NCBI GenBank assembly: GCA_016291475.1
Contig: JAEEXJ010000058.1
Location: 1-21,640 of the forward strand
DNA: 21,640 bases
Source of the DNA: Lachnospiraceae bacterium
GTDB taxonomy: Bacteria; Bacillota_A; Clostridia; Lachnospirales; Lachnospiraceae
Direction: 5' to 3'
Position 1 is the first letter of the stretch; the number at the start of each line of letters is the position of its first letter. A program made the translations under genes and the position numbers. The notes below the pieces were generated by a model, which was not told the origin of the DNA, did not search any database, and saw nothing but the letters and a program-made list of their open reading frames with translations. Positions 1-6,046 of the stretch are shown piece after piece.

Positions 1-2
1 TT

Positions 3-206
3 GCAGGCTTCATATTTAAGACGGCTTTCTTTATCAAGAAGGGACTGGGCAGGGATTACCTGAAAGGCTTGGCTCAGGGCTTCGGTAAATGCTTCGGCAA
101 GGGACGGGGTAACCGCTACAAAGGATTCACCAAGATAATCCCCAGACTATTTGCCATAGAACTTACATTACTAAAAAACATATTCTATGTGATTAAAGAT
201 ACTTAA
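3..206 (+). CDS. C-terminal end of a probable family 2 glycosyltransferase (partial)
   Basis: An open frame enters from the left edge and stops at TAA 204-206, giving 67 residues. The peptide is basic, with a short stretch reading FFIKKGLGRDYLKGLAQGF, a cluster of Gly/Lys/Arg, and a hydrophobic end (IIPRLFAIELTLLKNIF). This resembles the C-terminal tail after the catalytic domain of GT2 glycosyltransferases in Clostridia, but no catalytic motif lies inside the window, so the assignment is inference. The neighbouring LCP gene and the glycan genes at the right end fit a cell-envelope polysaccharide setting. No convincing terminator is seen before the next promoter. Confidence 0.5.
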   Translation, partial: AGFIFKTAFFIKKGLGRDYLKGLAQGFGKCFGKGRGNRYKGFTKIIPRLFAIELTLLKNIFYVIKDT

Positions 207-227
207 CTAAAAATTAAGATTCTTTGA

Positions 228-256
228 TTGTTTCGTGCCTTCTTTCGCGGTACAAT
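228..256 (+). promoter_or_regulatory. Promoter of the LCP gene, giving a leaderless mRNA
   Basis: TTGTTT (228-233), a 17-bp spacer, and TACAAT (251-256, 5/6 to consensus). Transcription would begin around 262-265, directly at the ATG at 266, and no Shine-Dalgarno sequence precedes that ATG. A TTG at 224 opens the same frame but lies upstream of the -10 box, so it would not be on this transcript. Confidence 0.5.
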
Positions 257-265
257 CGTCATTGC

Positions 266-1402
266 ATGACTAAAGAAACCCCAAAAACTAATAAGCCCGG
301 CACTATTTCTTCCCAGGTCAGGACCAGAAGAAAAATGGCTGTCTTTGTCATAGAGATAATGATAATAATCGCTATGATCGGTGTTTTGTATTATGTAATG
401 AAACACACCGAGAACGATTATGACAAAGGCCCCATATATGCCGATGCTCAGAATATCGATCCTGCCACCATCGGAATCTCGGATAATGTTGTTAAGGAGA
501 CCGGGGAAGGCGGCTCAATGGAGGGATATACCAATATCGCTCTTTTCGGCGTTGACGCTTTGAGCACCAAGGGCTCGGATCTTCTCAAGGGTTACAGAAG
601 TGATACCATCATGATCGCCAGCATCAATAATGCCACCGGTGAAGTCGCATTGGTATCTGTCTACCGCGACACCTATCTTAATCTCGGAAACGATTCCTAC
701 AATAAATGTAATGCGGCGTATGCAAAGGGTGGAGCTACACAGGCGGTCACAATGCTTAATGCCAATCTGGATCTTAATATCACCTACTGGGTCACCGTAA
801 GCTACAAAGCTCTTGCCACCGTGGTTGATGATCTGGGCGGTATTATGATCAACGTTGAGTCCGACGAGATCGACCACCTGAATAATTACCAGATAGCCGT
901 TGCCCAGGCAATCGGTGTTCCTGAGGATCAGATAGTTCCCGTCAGAGAAACAGGCTACCAGCTTCTTAACGGAATGCAGGTATCAGCATACTGCAGGATC
1001 AGATACACCGCAGGCAATGATTTTGCCAGAACCAAGAGACAGCAGGAAGTTGTAAAAGCTATTATGGAAGCTGCGAAGGAAAAGGATGCGGCCACGCTCA
1101 CCAATGTATTTACCGATGTAATGAATTACACCTACACAAGCATCGATGAGAAGACCTTCCTTAATATGATCCTTAACATCTCCGATTACAAAATAGTACG
1201 GGAAGGCGGATTCCCCTCCATGGATCTGATGGGTGCCGCAAATCTGCCCGCCAAGGGAGACTGCGTAATCCCCTTAAGCCTTGAAGCCAATGTCATCGAG
1301 CTTCACAGATTCTTATTCGGAGACGATCATTATCAGGTTAGTTCCAATGTACAGACATTTTCGGAAACTATAGCCATAGATACAGGCAGTTACCTGAGGT
1401 AG
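266..1402 (+). CDS. LytR-CpsA-Psr (LCP) family cell-wall polymer ligase
   Basis: LCP proteins are membrane-anchored enzymes that move undecaprenyl-linked glycopolymers (teichoic acids, capsule) onto peptidoglycan. From the ATG at 266 the protein has 378 residues: a basic cytoplasmic start with RTRRK, one membrane anchor at about 24-44, then the LCP domain from about 92. Family landmarks are visible: FGVDAL, the RSDTIMIASI strand with R111 and D113, VSVYRDTYL with R134 and D135, the YNKCNAAYAKGG segment, and the VDDLGGI helix. There is no LytR_C extension. The frame could be extended to TTG 224, but the promoter position argues for 266. The preceding glycosyltransferase tail suggests an envelope polysaccharide role; the polymer is unknown. 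Confidence 0.88.
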   Translation: MTKETPKTNKPGTISSQVRTRRKMAVFVIEIMIIIAMIGVLYYVMKHTENDYDKGPIYADAQNIDPATIGISDNVVKETGEGGSMEGYTNIALFGVDALSTKGSDLLKGYRSDTIMIASINNATGEVALVSVYRDTYLNLGNDSYNKCNAAYAKGGATQAVTMLNANLDLNITYWVTVSYKALATVVDDLGGIMINVESDEIDHLNNYQIAVAQAIGVPEDQIVPVRETGYQLLNGMQVSAYCRIRYTAGNDFARTKRQQEVVKAIMEAAKEKDAATLTNVFTDVMNYTYTSIDEKTFLNMILNISDYKIVREGGFPSMDLMGAANLPAKGDCVIPLSLEANVIELHRFLFGDDHYQVSSNVQTFSETIAIDTGSYLR

Positions 1403-1409
1403 CCTGAAA

Positions 1410-1439
1410 TTCGCATTTTTGGAACAAACAGAGTATAAT
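1410..1439 (+). promoter_or_regulatory. Probable glmS promoter
   Basis: TTCGCA (1410-1415), 18-bp spacer, TATAAT (1434-1439), starting right after the LCP stop codon. The predicted leader is about 27 nt and has a weak AGAGAGAAAG ribosome site. This leaves no room for a glmS ribozyme, which many Firmicutes carry upstream of this gene. Confidence 0.5.
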
Positions 1440-1473
1440 AAGGCATCAATTATTTGAAAGAGAGAAAGCATAT

Positions 1474-3342
1474 ATGTGCGGAATAGTTGGATACGTAGGT
1501 AAGAAGCAGGCAGCTCCCATTCTTCTCGACGGACTTGCCAAGCTTGAATACAGAGGATATGACTCAGCGGGACTTGCCGTAAGAGACGGCGATGCCCTTG
1601 CCGAGGTTGTTAAGGAAAAAGGAAAACTCAAAGAGCTTTCCGATAAGGTTGACGGCGGAAGAGCCCTCAAGGGTAACTGTGGTATAGGACATACCAGATG
1701 GGCTACCCACGGAGCACCCAGCCAGATAAACGCTCATCCCCACGTCAGCGGTAACTGCTCCAGATCAGGATCCGGTACCGTCGAAAGTGACGTTGTGGGC
1801 GTTCATAACGGTATCATCGAAAACTATCAGGAACTCAGGGAAAAGCTTTTAAAGCATGGATATCAGTTCTATTCGGAGACAGATACCGAAGTCGTTATCA
1901 AGCTCATCGATTACTACTATAAGAAATATCAGATCGGTCCCGTGGATGCCATCGCCAAGACCATGGTCAGAGTAAGAGGTTCATACGCACTCGAGGTCAT
2001 GTTCAAGGATCACCCGGGTGAGATCTGGGTTGCCAGAAAAGAAAGCCCCATGATCATCGGTATCGCTGACGGTGACTGCTATATCGCATCCGATGTTCCC
2101 GCCATCCTTAAGTACACCAGACAGGTTTACTATATCGGAAATCTGGAGATGGCTAAGCTTGCAGACGGCAAAGCCACTTTCTACAATCTGGACGGAGATG
2201 AGATCCAGAAGGAACTTACCGAGATCAAGTGGGATGCCGAGGCTGCCGAGAAGGGCGGATTCGAGCACTTCATGATAAAGGAGATCCACGAGCAGCCCAA
2301 AGCTGTAGAGGATACTCTCACCAGCGTGGTTAAGAACGGAAAGATCGATCTTACTGAGGTAGGTCTTACCGAAGATGAGATAAGGAACACTTCCCAGATC
2401 ACCATCGTAGCTTGCGGATCCGCATGGCACGCCGGAATGGTCGGACAGTATGTTATGGAAGATCTTGCAAGGATCCCGGTAAGAGTAGAGCTTGCAAGTG
2501 AGTTCAGATACAGAAAGCCCATCCTTGATAAGAACCAGCTTGTTATCGTGATCAGCCAGTCCGGTGAGACCGCAGATTCACTCGCGGCACTCAGGGAGGC
2601 TAAGGCAAACGGGATCAACACCCTGGGAATCGTAAATGTAATGGGTTCATCCATCGCAAGAGAAGCGGACAATGTCTTCTATACCCTTGCCGGACCTGAG
2701 ATAAGCGTTGCAACTACCAAGGCATATTCCGCACAGCTCATCGCAATGTACTGCCTTGCGATCGAATTTGCCAAGGTTCGCGGAACGATCGATGATGAGA
2801 AATATAAGAACCTCATCGAAGAGATGATGACCATACCCGATAAGATCGGAAATATTCTCCTCGATAAAGAGAGAATCCAGTGGTTTGCAGCCAAGTATGC
2901 AAATGCTCACGATATCTTCTTTATAGGAAGAGGAATCGACTATGCGGTAACTCTCGAAGGAAGCCTTAAGCTCAAGGAGATCAGTTACATTCACTCAGAG
3001 GCTTATGCAGCTGGAGAACTCAAGCACGGAACCATTTCCCTCATTGAGGAAGGAACCCTTGTTGTGGGATCTCTCACCCAGCCGGATCTTTATGAGAAAA
3101 CCATCAGCAACATGGTCGAGTGTAAAGCAAGAGGAGCTTACCTCTTCGGACTTACCACGGTTGGTAATTACAAGACAGAGGATACATGTGAGTTCGTCAC
3201 TTACATCCCCAAGGTAGATCCTCATTTTGCGGCAAGCCTTGCAGTCATTCCCCTTCAGCTCCTCGGATATTACGTATCCGTTGCCAAGGGCCTTGACGTA
3301 GACAAGCCCAGAAACCTTGCTAAGTCAGTAACAGTCGAATAA
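1474..3342 (+). CDS. glmS: Glutamine--fructose-6-phosphate aminotransferase (isomerizing)
   Basis: GlmS makes glucosamine-6-phosphate from fructose-6-phosphate and glutamine, the first committed step to UDP-GlcNAc for peptidoglycan and envelope glycans. It is cytosolic. The 622 residues begin MCGIVGYVGK, so the catalytic Cys2 of the N-terminal nucleophile glutaminase is exposed after Met removal. GHTRWATHG and HNGIIENY glutaminase motifs follow. Two SIS sugar-isomerase domains fill the C-terminal half (VACGSAWHAG, ISQSGETADS, TTKAYSAQL, GRGIDYAV), and the end reads LDVDKPRNLAKSVTVE, the typical GlmS terminus. Length is slightly above the usual 600-610, with the extra residues near GNCSRSGSGTVESDV in the glutaminase domain. 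A repeat hairpin starts 2 bp after the stop codon and may terminate the transcript. Confidence 0.98.
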   Translation: MCGIVGYVGKKQAAPILLDGLAKLEYRGYDSAGLAVRDGDALAEVVKEKGKLKELSDKVDGGRALKGNCGIGHTRWATHGAPSQINAHPHVSGNCSRSGSGTVESDVVGVHNGIIENYQELREKLLKHGYQFYSETDTEVVIKLIDYYYKKYQIGPVDAIAKTMVRVRGSYALEVMFKDHPGEIWVARKESPMIIGIADGDCYIASDVPAILKYTRQVYYIGNLEMAKLADGKATFYNLDGDEIQKELTEIKWDAEAAEKGGFEHFMIKEIHEQPKAVEDTLTSVVKNGKIDLTEVGLTEDEIRNTSQITIVACGSAWHAGMVGQYVMEDLARIPVRVELASEFRYRKPILDKNQLVIVISQSGETADSLAALREAKANGINTLGIVNVMGSSIAREADNVFYTLAGPEISVATTKAYSAQLIAMYCLAIEFAKVRGTIDDEKYKNLIEEMMTIPDKIGNILLDKERIQWFAAKYANAHDIFFIGRGIDYAVTLEGSLKLKEISYIHSEAYAAGELKHGTISLIEEGTLVVGSLTQPDLYEKTISNMVECKARGAYLFGLTTVGNYKTEDTCEFVTYIPKVDPHFAASLAVIPLQLLGYYVSVAKGLDVDKPRNLAKSVTVE

Positions 3343-3344
3343 TG

Positions 3345-3415
3345 ATATGACAATGGGGACGTACCCCTCTGTCAGGAGTCCTTCCTGACAGAGGGGTACG
3401 TCCCCATTGTCATAT
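3345..3415. repeat. GGGACG-type palindromic repeat, subtype A copy 1
   Basis: Two perfect 33-bp arms (3345-3377 and 3383-3415) with a 5-nt loop. The head reads ATATGACAATGGGGACG and the arm continues TACCCCTCTGTCAGGA. It begins 2 bp after the glmS stop codon. The form (two inverted head units around a short loop) resembles REPIN/MITE elements mobilised by REP-associated tyrosine transposases. No transposase is in the window. On RNA it would fold into a very stable hairpin and may serve as the glmS terminator, though no clean U tract follows. Confidence 0.9.
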
Positions 3416-3510
3416 ATTCATATTTCATAATTCCTTCACAGAATAAACACATTTCCCTTTTATACTTCATTACATATTCAAAGTACGAAACGTACTCAGG
3501 AGGTATAAAG

Positions 3511-4878
3511 ATGTACGAAAACGATCAAAACTCATATCAGGCGGGATACCAGACACCGCCTCAGAATACGTATCAATCCTATTCGCAATACGTTCAGCAA
3601 ATCCCGCCTCAGCAGGAATCTCAACCGCCTCATCCTTCTTCGAAGAAACATACAACCGCAGCTAAGCTACTGATGTCAGTGTGTATGGGACTTTTATTCG
3701 GGATCTTCGCAGGAGTCGGCTTATATACCGTAAGACTTGTTACACCTGCGGAAGCTACCTCTCAGTCCGGTGCTCAGGTGCAAAATGCGGACACCTCATC
3801 AACAGCAGCGCCTGCGGCACTCCCCAACATGGATGAATTACAGGATCTTCTGTCAAACGGTGAGACTCAGGTCACCGTCCTTACCAAAGAAGAAACGGAT
3901 CTTACCGGTGTGGTTGCCGATGTAATGCCTTCAATGGTATCAATAACCGAGCACTATACGATATCTGCTACATACTGGGGACAGACCTATACCCAGGACG
4001 GTGAAGGATCGGGATCCGGAATTATAATCGGTGAAACCGATGATGAATACATTATCGTTACCAATAACCATGTAGTGGAAGATGCGAACGATCTTGAGAT
4101 CACATTTATCGATAACACCACCGCTCCCGCATATCTCAAAGGCCTTGATGCGAGCACCGATGTAGCGGTTATTGCTGTAATGAAGGATGACCTCGATAAA
4201 GAAACAATGGATAAGATCAAGGTAGCAGAGCTGGGTGACAGCGACAGTCTTGTTCTCGGCCAGAATGTTATAGCCATCGGTAATGCGCTTGGTTACGGAC
4301 AGTCGGTAACAACGGGAATCGTCTCTGCACTTGACCGTGAGATCACCACATCCGACGGAAACACCCAGAGATACATCCAGACGGATGCAGCCATCAACCC
4401 CGGTAACTCAGGAGGTGCGCTCCTTAACATGGCAGGTCAGGTAGTCGGAATAAACTCCAATAAGATGGGCGGAGAGTCCATAGAGGGTATGGGATATGCA
4501 ATTCCCATTTCCGCTGTAAGAGAGACTATCGAAGAGTTCATGGGAAGGGATACTCTTGTAGAGGTAGATGAGGATGATATGGGATTCATCGGGATCTATA
4601 TGCAGGAAGTAACGGAACAAATCTCAAAATATTACGGGATTCCCGTCGGAATCTATGTTTCCGAAGTAGTTGAAGATTCCGGAGCGGAAAATGCCGGAAT
4701 CATTGCGGGAGACGTAGTTGTAAACGTTAACGGCACCACGGTAAAATCCATCGACAGCCTCATGAAGATCATGAAATATTACGCCATCGGCGATGAAGTG
4801 GACATCACCTTCATGAGAAACGAAGGCGGTAAATACGTAGAACACACCGTAACGGTAACACTCGGCGAAAAGCCTTAA
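3511..4878 (+). CDS. htrA: HtrA/DegP-type membrane-anchored serine protease with one PDZ domain
   Basis: HtrA proteases degrade or refold damaged proteins outside the membrane. The 455-residue protein has a Tyr/Gln/Pro-rich cytoplasmic N-terminus (1-48), one membrane anchor at about 52-74, a Ser/Thr/Ala-rich linker, then a trypsin-like domain. The triad is visible: His187 in TNNHVVEDA, Asp217 in STDVAVIAV and Ser300 in INPGNSGGALL. A C-terminal PDZ domain (about 360-452) includes GIYVSEVVEDSGAENAGI and a GDVVVNVNG strand. Start choice is clear: AGGAGG lies just before ATG 3511. The gene is bracketed by two copies of the same palindromic repeat (3345-3415 and 4896-4965). Confidence 0.95.
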   Translation: MYENDQNSYQAGYQTPPQNTYQSYSQYVQQIPPQQESQPPHPSSKKHTTAAKLLMSVCMGLLFGIFAGVGLYTVRLVTPAEATSQSGAQVQNADTSSTAAPAALPNMDELQDLLSNGETQVTVLTKEETDLTGVVADVMPSMVSITEHYTISATYWGQTYTQDGEGSGSGIIIGETDDEYIIVTNNHVVEDANDLEITFIDNTTAPAYLKGLDASTDVAVIAVMKDDLDKETMDKIKVAELGDSDSLVLGQNVIAIGNALGYGQSVTTGIVSALDREITTSDGNTQRYIQTDAAINPGNSGGALLNMAGQVVGINSNKMGGESIEGMGYAIPISAVRETIEEFMGRDTLVEVDEDDMGFIGIYMQEVTEQISKYYGIPVGIYVSEVVEDSGAENAGIIAGDVVVNVNGTTVKSIDSLMKIMKYYAIGDEVDITFMRNEGGKYVEHTVTVTLGEKP

Positions 4879-4895
4879 TATGACAACTGCTACGC

Positions 4896-4965
4896 GATGA
4901 CAATGGGGACGTACCACTTCTGTCAGGAGCCCTTCCTGACAGAGGGGTACGTCCCCATTGTCATC
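4896..4965. repeat. GGGACG-type palindromic repeat, subtype A copy 2
   Basis: Left arm from 4896 (GATGACAATGGGGACGTACC), right arm to 4965, loop about GCCCT at 4929-4933. The arms pair fully apart from one extra base plus a mismatch near 4915 (ACCACTTCTG against ACCCCTCTG). It is the same sequence as the copy after glmS. It lies 17 bp after the htrA stop codon and between htrA and the convergent antitoxin-like gene, so it could terminate both. Confidence 0.88.
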
Positions 4966-5026
4966 TTTGTCATTACATAACAATTACGGCTTTATGTGAA
5001 AGAAATAATCGTCGCTTTTAAAAGTA

Positions 5027-5584
5027 TTATCCATAAAATTCACTTACCTTTCTGTTAATGTCTTCCGAACTTGAAGTAATGGTGTCGAATAACTCTTTAC
5101 CGTCATAGGTAGAGATGAAGACTTCGACTTCATCATATTCTCCGATTTCTATCTCCATGTGATCACGTCTTGAATTATCATATTCAAGCTGGACGGTTCC
5201 CAGAGCGGTGGGGAAAATTTCAGGCTGAATCGATAATCTGTTTATGATCTTACTTACCTTGCCTATAAGTGTGTCAGCAAATGCAGGCGCTCCGTTTCCG
5301 TTCCAGTCTTCTTTAAGACATCGGATTATCTCCAGCTTTTTAAGATTATCGGTCTTTAAACTACCGACTGATTCGGAAGCTTCTTTTCTTGCTGAGGCAT
5401 GCTTGATGATGGAACCGGCATATGTGCTCAATACATCGGATCGCCTGATCTTGTTGTATTCATCTTCTGACATGATGACCACATTTTTGTTCCCTTTTCT
5501 GGGAACAAATATCGTATTCCCGGAATAAGCCAGATCAAAATATTTTTTTATATTCGCTCTAATGTCCATTTGCCTGACAATCAT
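5027..5584 (-). CDS. Phd/YefM-type antitoxin-like protein with an unassigned C-terminal domain, no toxin partner
   Basis: The first 50 or so residues resemble the DNA-binding domain of Phd/YefM antitoxins: MDIRANIKKYFDLAYSGNTI, then VPRKGNKNVVIMSEDEYNKI. The remaining residues form a separate region that I cannot name, with LKEDWNGNGAPAF, IFPTALGTVQLEYD and HMEIEIGEYDEVEVFI; classical Phd/YefM proteins are only about 80-90 residues. I start it at ATG 5584 (185 residues), which has AGGT about 8 bases upstream. An earlier ATG at 5644 lies within the promoter. No toxin gene is adjacent: downstream is a repeat and convergent htrA, upstream is the divergent metal operon. A palindrome between promoter and start suggests autoregulation. 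It may be an orphan antitoxin, a transcription regulator, or a partner of a distant toxin. Confidence 0.75.
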   Translation of the reverse strand: MIVRQMDIRANIKKYFDLAYSGNTIFVPRKGNKNVVIMSEDEYNKIRRSDVLSTYAGSIIKHASARKEASESVGSLKTDNLKKLEIIRCLKEDWNGNGAPAFADTLIGKVSKIINRLSIQPEIFPTALGTVQLEYDNSRRDHMEIEIGEYDEVEVFISTYDGKELFDTITSSSEDINRKVSEFYG

Positions 5585-5607
5585 AATATTTACCTCATGT
5601 GTACTAA

Positions 5608-5621
5608 AAACCGTACGGTTT
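5608..5621. promoter_or_regulatory. Palindromic operator of the antitoxin-like gene
   Basis: AAACCGTACGGTTT is a perfect 14-bp palindrome in the 5' leader or start-site region of the minus-strand gene, about 11 bp downstream of its -10 box. GTAC tetramers flank it on both sides (5601-5604 and 5625-5628). Phd/YefM proteins classically repress their own operon at such palindromes; binding here is inferred. Confidence 0.55.
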
Positions 5622-5632
5622 AATGTACTATT

Positions 5633-5661
5633 ATTATATTCCACCCTTTCCCTGTTGACAA
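5633..5661 (-). promoter_or_regulatory. Promoter of the antitoxin-like gene
   Basis: Read on the minus strand: TTGTCA (5661-5656), 17-bp spacer, TATAAT (5638-5633). Near-consensus. Its -35 box overlaps that of the divergent plus-strand promoter by five base pairs. Confidence 0.75.
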
Positions 5662-5682
5662 CCTCTCGATTTCATGTATAAT
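5655..5682 (+). promoter_or_regulatory. Consensus promoter of the metal-export operon
   Basis: TTGACA (5655-5660), 16-bp spacer, TATAAT (5677-5682): both hexamers match the sigma-A consensus exactly. The predicted start near 5689 falls inside the dyad operator at 5685-5708, the arrangement expected for a strong promoter kept off by a repressor. Confidence 0.8.
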
Positions 5683-5684
5683 GA

Positions 5685-5708
5685 ACATATGAACAGATAT
5701 TCATATGT
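5685..5708. promoter_or_regulatory. ArsR/SmtB-type (CzrA-like) operator
   Basis: ACATATGAA, six bases, TTCATATGT: a perfect 9-bp inverted repeat containing ATATGAACA-GA-TATTCATAT. From memory this matches the 12-2-12 operators of the metal-sensing ArsR/SmtB family (CzrA, NmtR, SmtB). It covers the predicted transcription start of an HMA protein plus Zn/Cd ATPase operon, the classic target of these repressors. No arsR-type gene is in the window, so the repressor would act in trans. A second small dyad, GGATGAGTA-T-TACTCCTCC, follows at 5713-5731. Confidence 0.7.
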
Positions 5709-5761
5709 AATCGGATGAGTATTACTCCTCCGTATCTATCAGAAAAGAAGAGGTATTCAAT

Positions 5762-5980
5762 ATGAAAAAAACTTACGAGATCGAAGTTGACTGCGCAGCA
5801 TGCGCTCAGAAGATGGAAGATGCAGCCAAGAAGGTTTCGGGCGTTGCCGATGCAACCGTTAACTTCATGACTCAGAAGATGAAGGTAGAATTTGCGGACG
5901 GTCAGGACCCTGCAGCCGTCATGCCCGAAGTTCTCAAGGCATGTAAAGCCGTAGAAAGCGATTGCGAGATTAAGTTTTGA
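5762..5980 (+). CDS. Stand-alone heavy-metal-associated (HMA) domain protein
   Basis: A 72-residue ferredoxin-like HMA domain: YEIEVDCAACAQKMEDAAKKVSGV, with the metal ligands Cys14 and Cys17 in CAAC. The DCAAC spelling is like the N-terminal domain of Zn/Cd/Pb ATPases (DCANC) rather than the GMTCxxC of copper chaperones. The next gene is exactly such an ATPase and lacks its own HMA domain, so this is probably the detached metal-binding domain of that pump. Two further cysteines (CKAVESDC) near the C-terminus could add ligands. GAAGAGG precedes the ATG by about 8 bases. A hairpin follows the stop codon. Confidence 0.9.
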   Translation: MKKTYEIEVDCAACAQKMEDAAKKVSGVADATVNFMTQKMKVEFADGQDPAAVMPEVLKACKAVESDCEIKF

Positions 5981-5985
5981 TAATT

Positions 5986-6008
5986 AGCTCCCGTTTCAAA
6001 CGGGAGCT
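5986..6008 (+). terminator. Intercistronic hairpin between the HMA gene and the ATPase gene
   Basis: AGCTCCCG, loop TTTCAAA, CGGGAGCT: 8 perfect base pairs, extendable, followed by GCTTTATAAT. The T-run is short, so termination is probably partial, or the hairpin protects the 3' end of the short upstream mRNA. Either would give more HMA protein than ATPase. Confidence 0.55.
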
Positions 6009-6046
6009 GCTTTATAATATTCGAAAAGACATTAAGAGATAAGAAT

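Noticed and set aside
1440..1473. glmS ribozyme or riboswitch upstream of glmS
   Set aside because: Only about 30 nt lie between the -10 box and the start codon, far too short.
3435..3466. TTCACA and TATACT before htrA as a promoter
   Set aside because: The spacer is 20 bp, too long for a confident call, so it is not listed as a feature.
4624..4983. Minus-strand open frame of 119 residues opposite the end of htrA
   Set aside because: Its start is formed by the palindromic repeat and the rest is a mirror of the htrA PDZ coding sequence; no ribosome site and no protein-like composition of its own.
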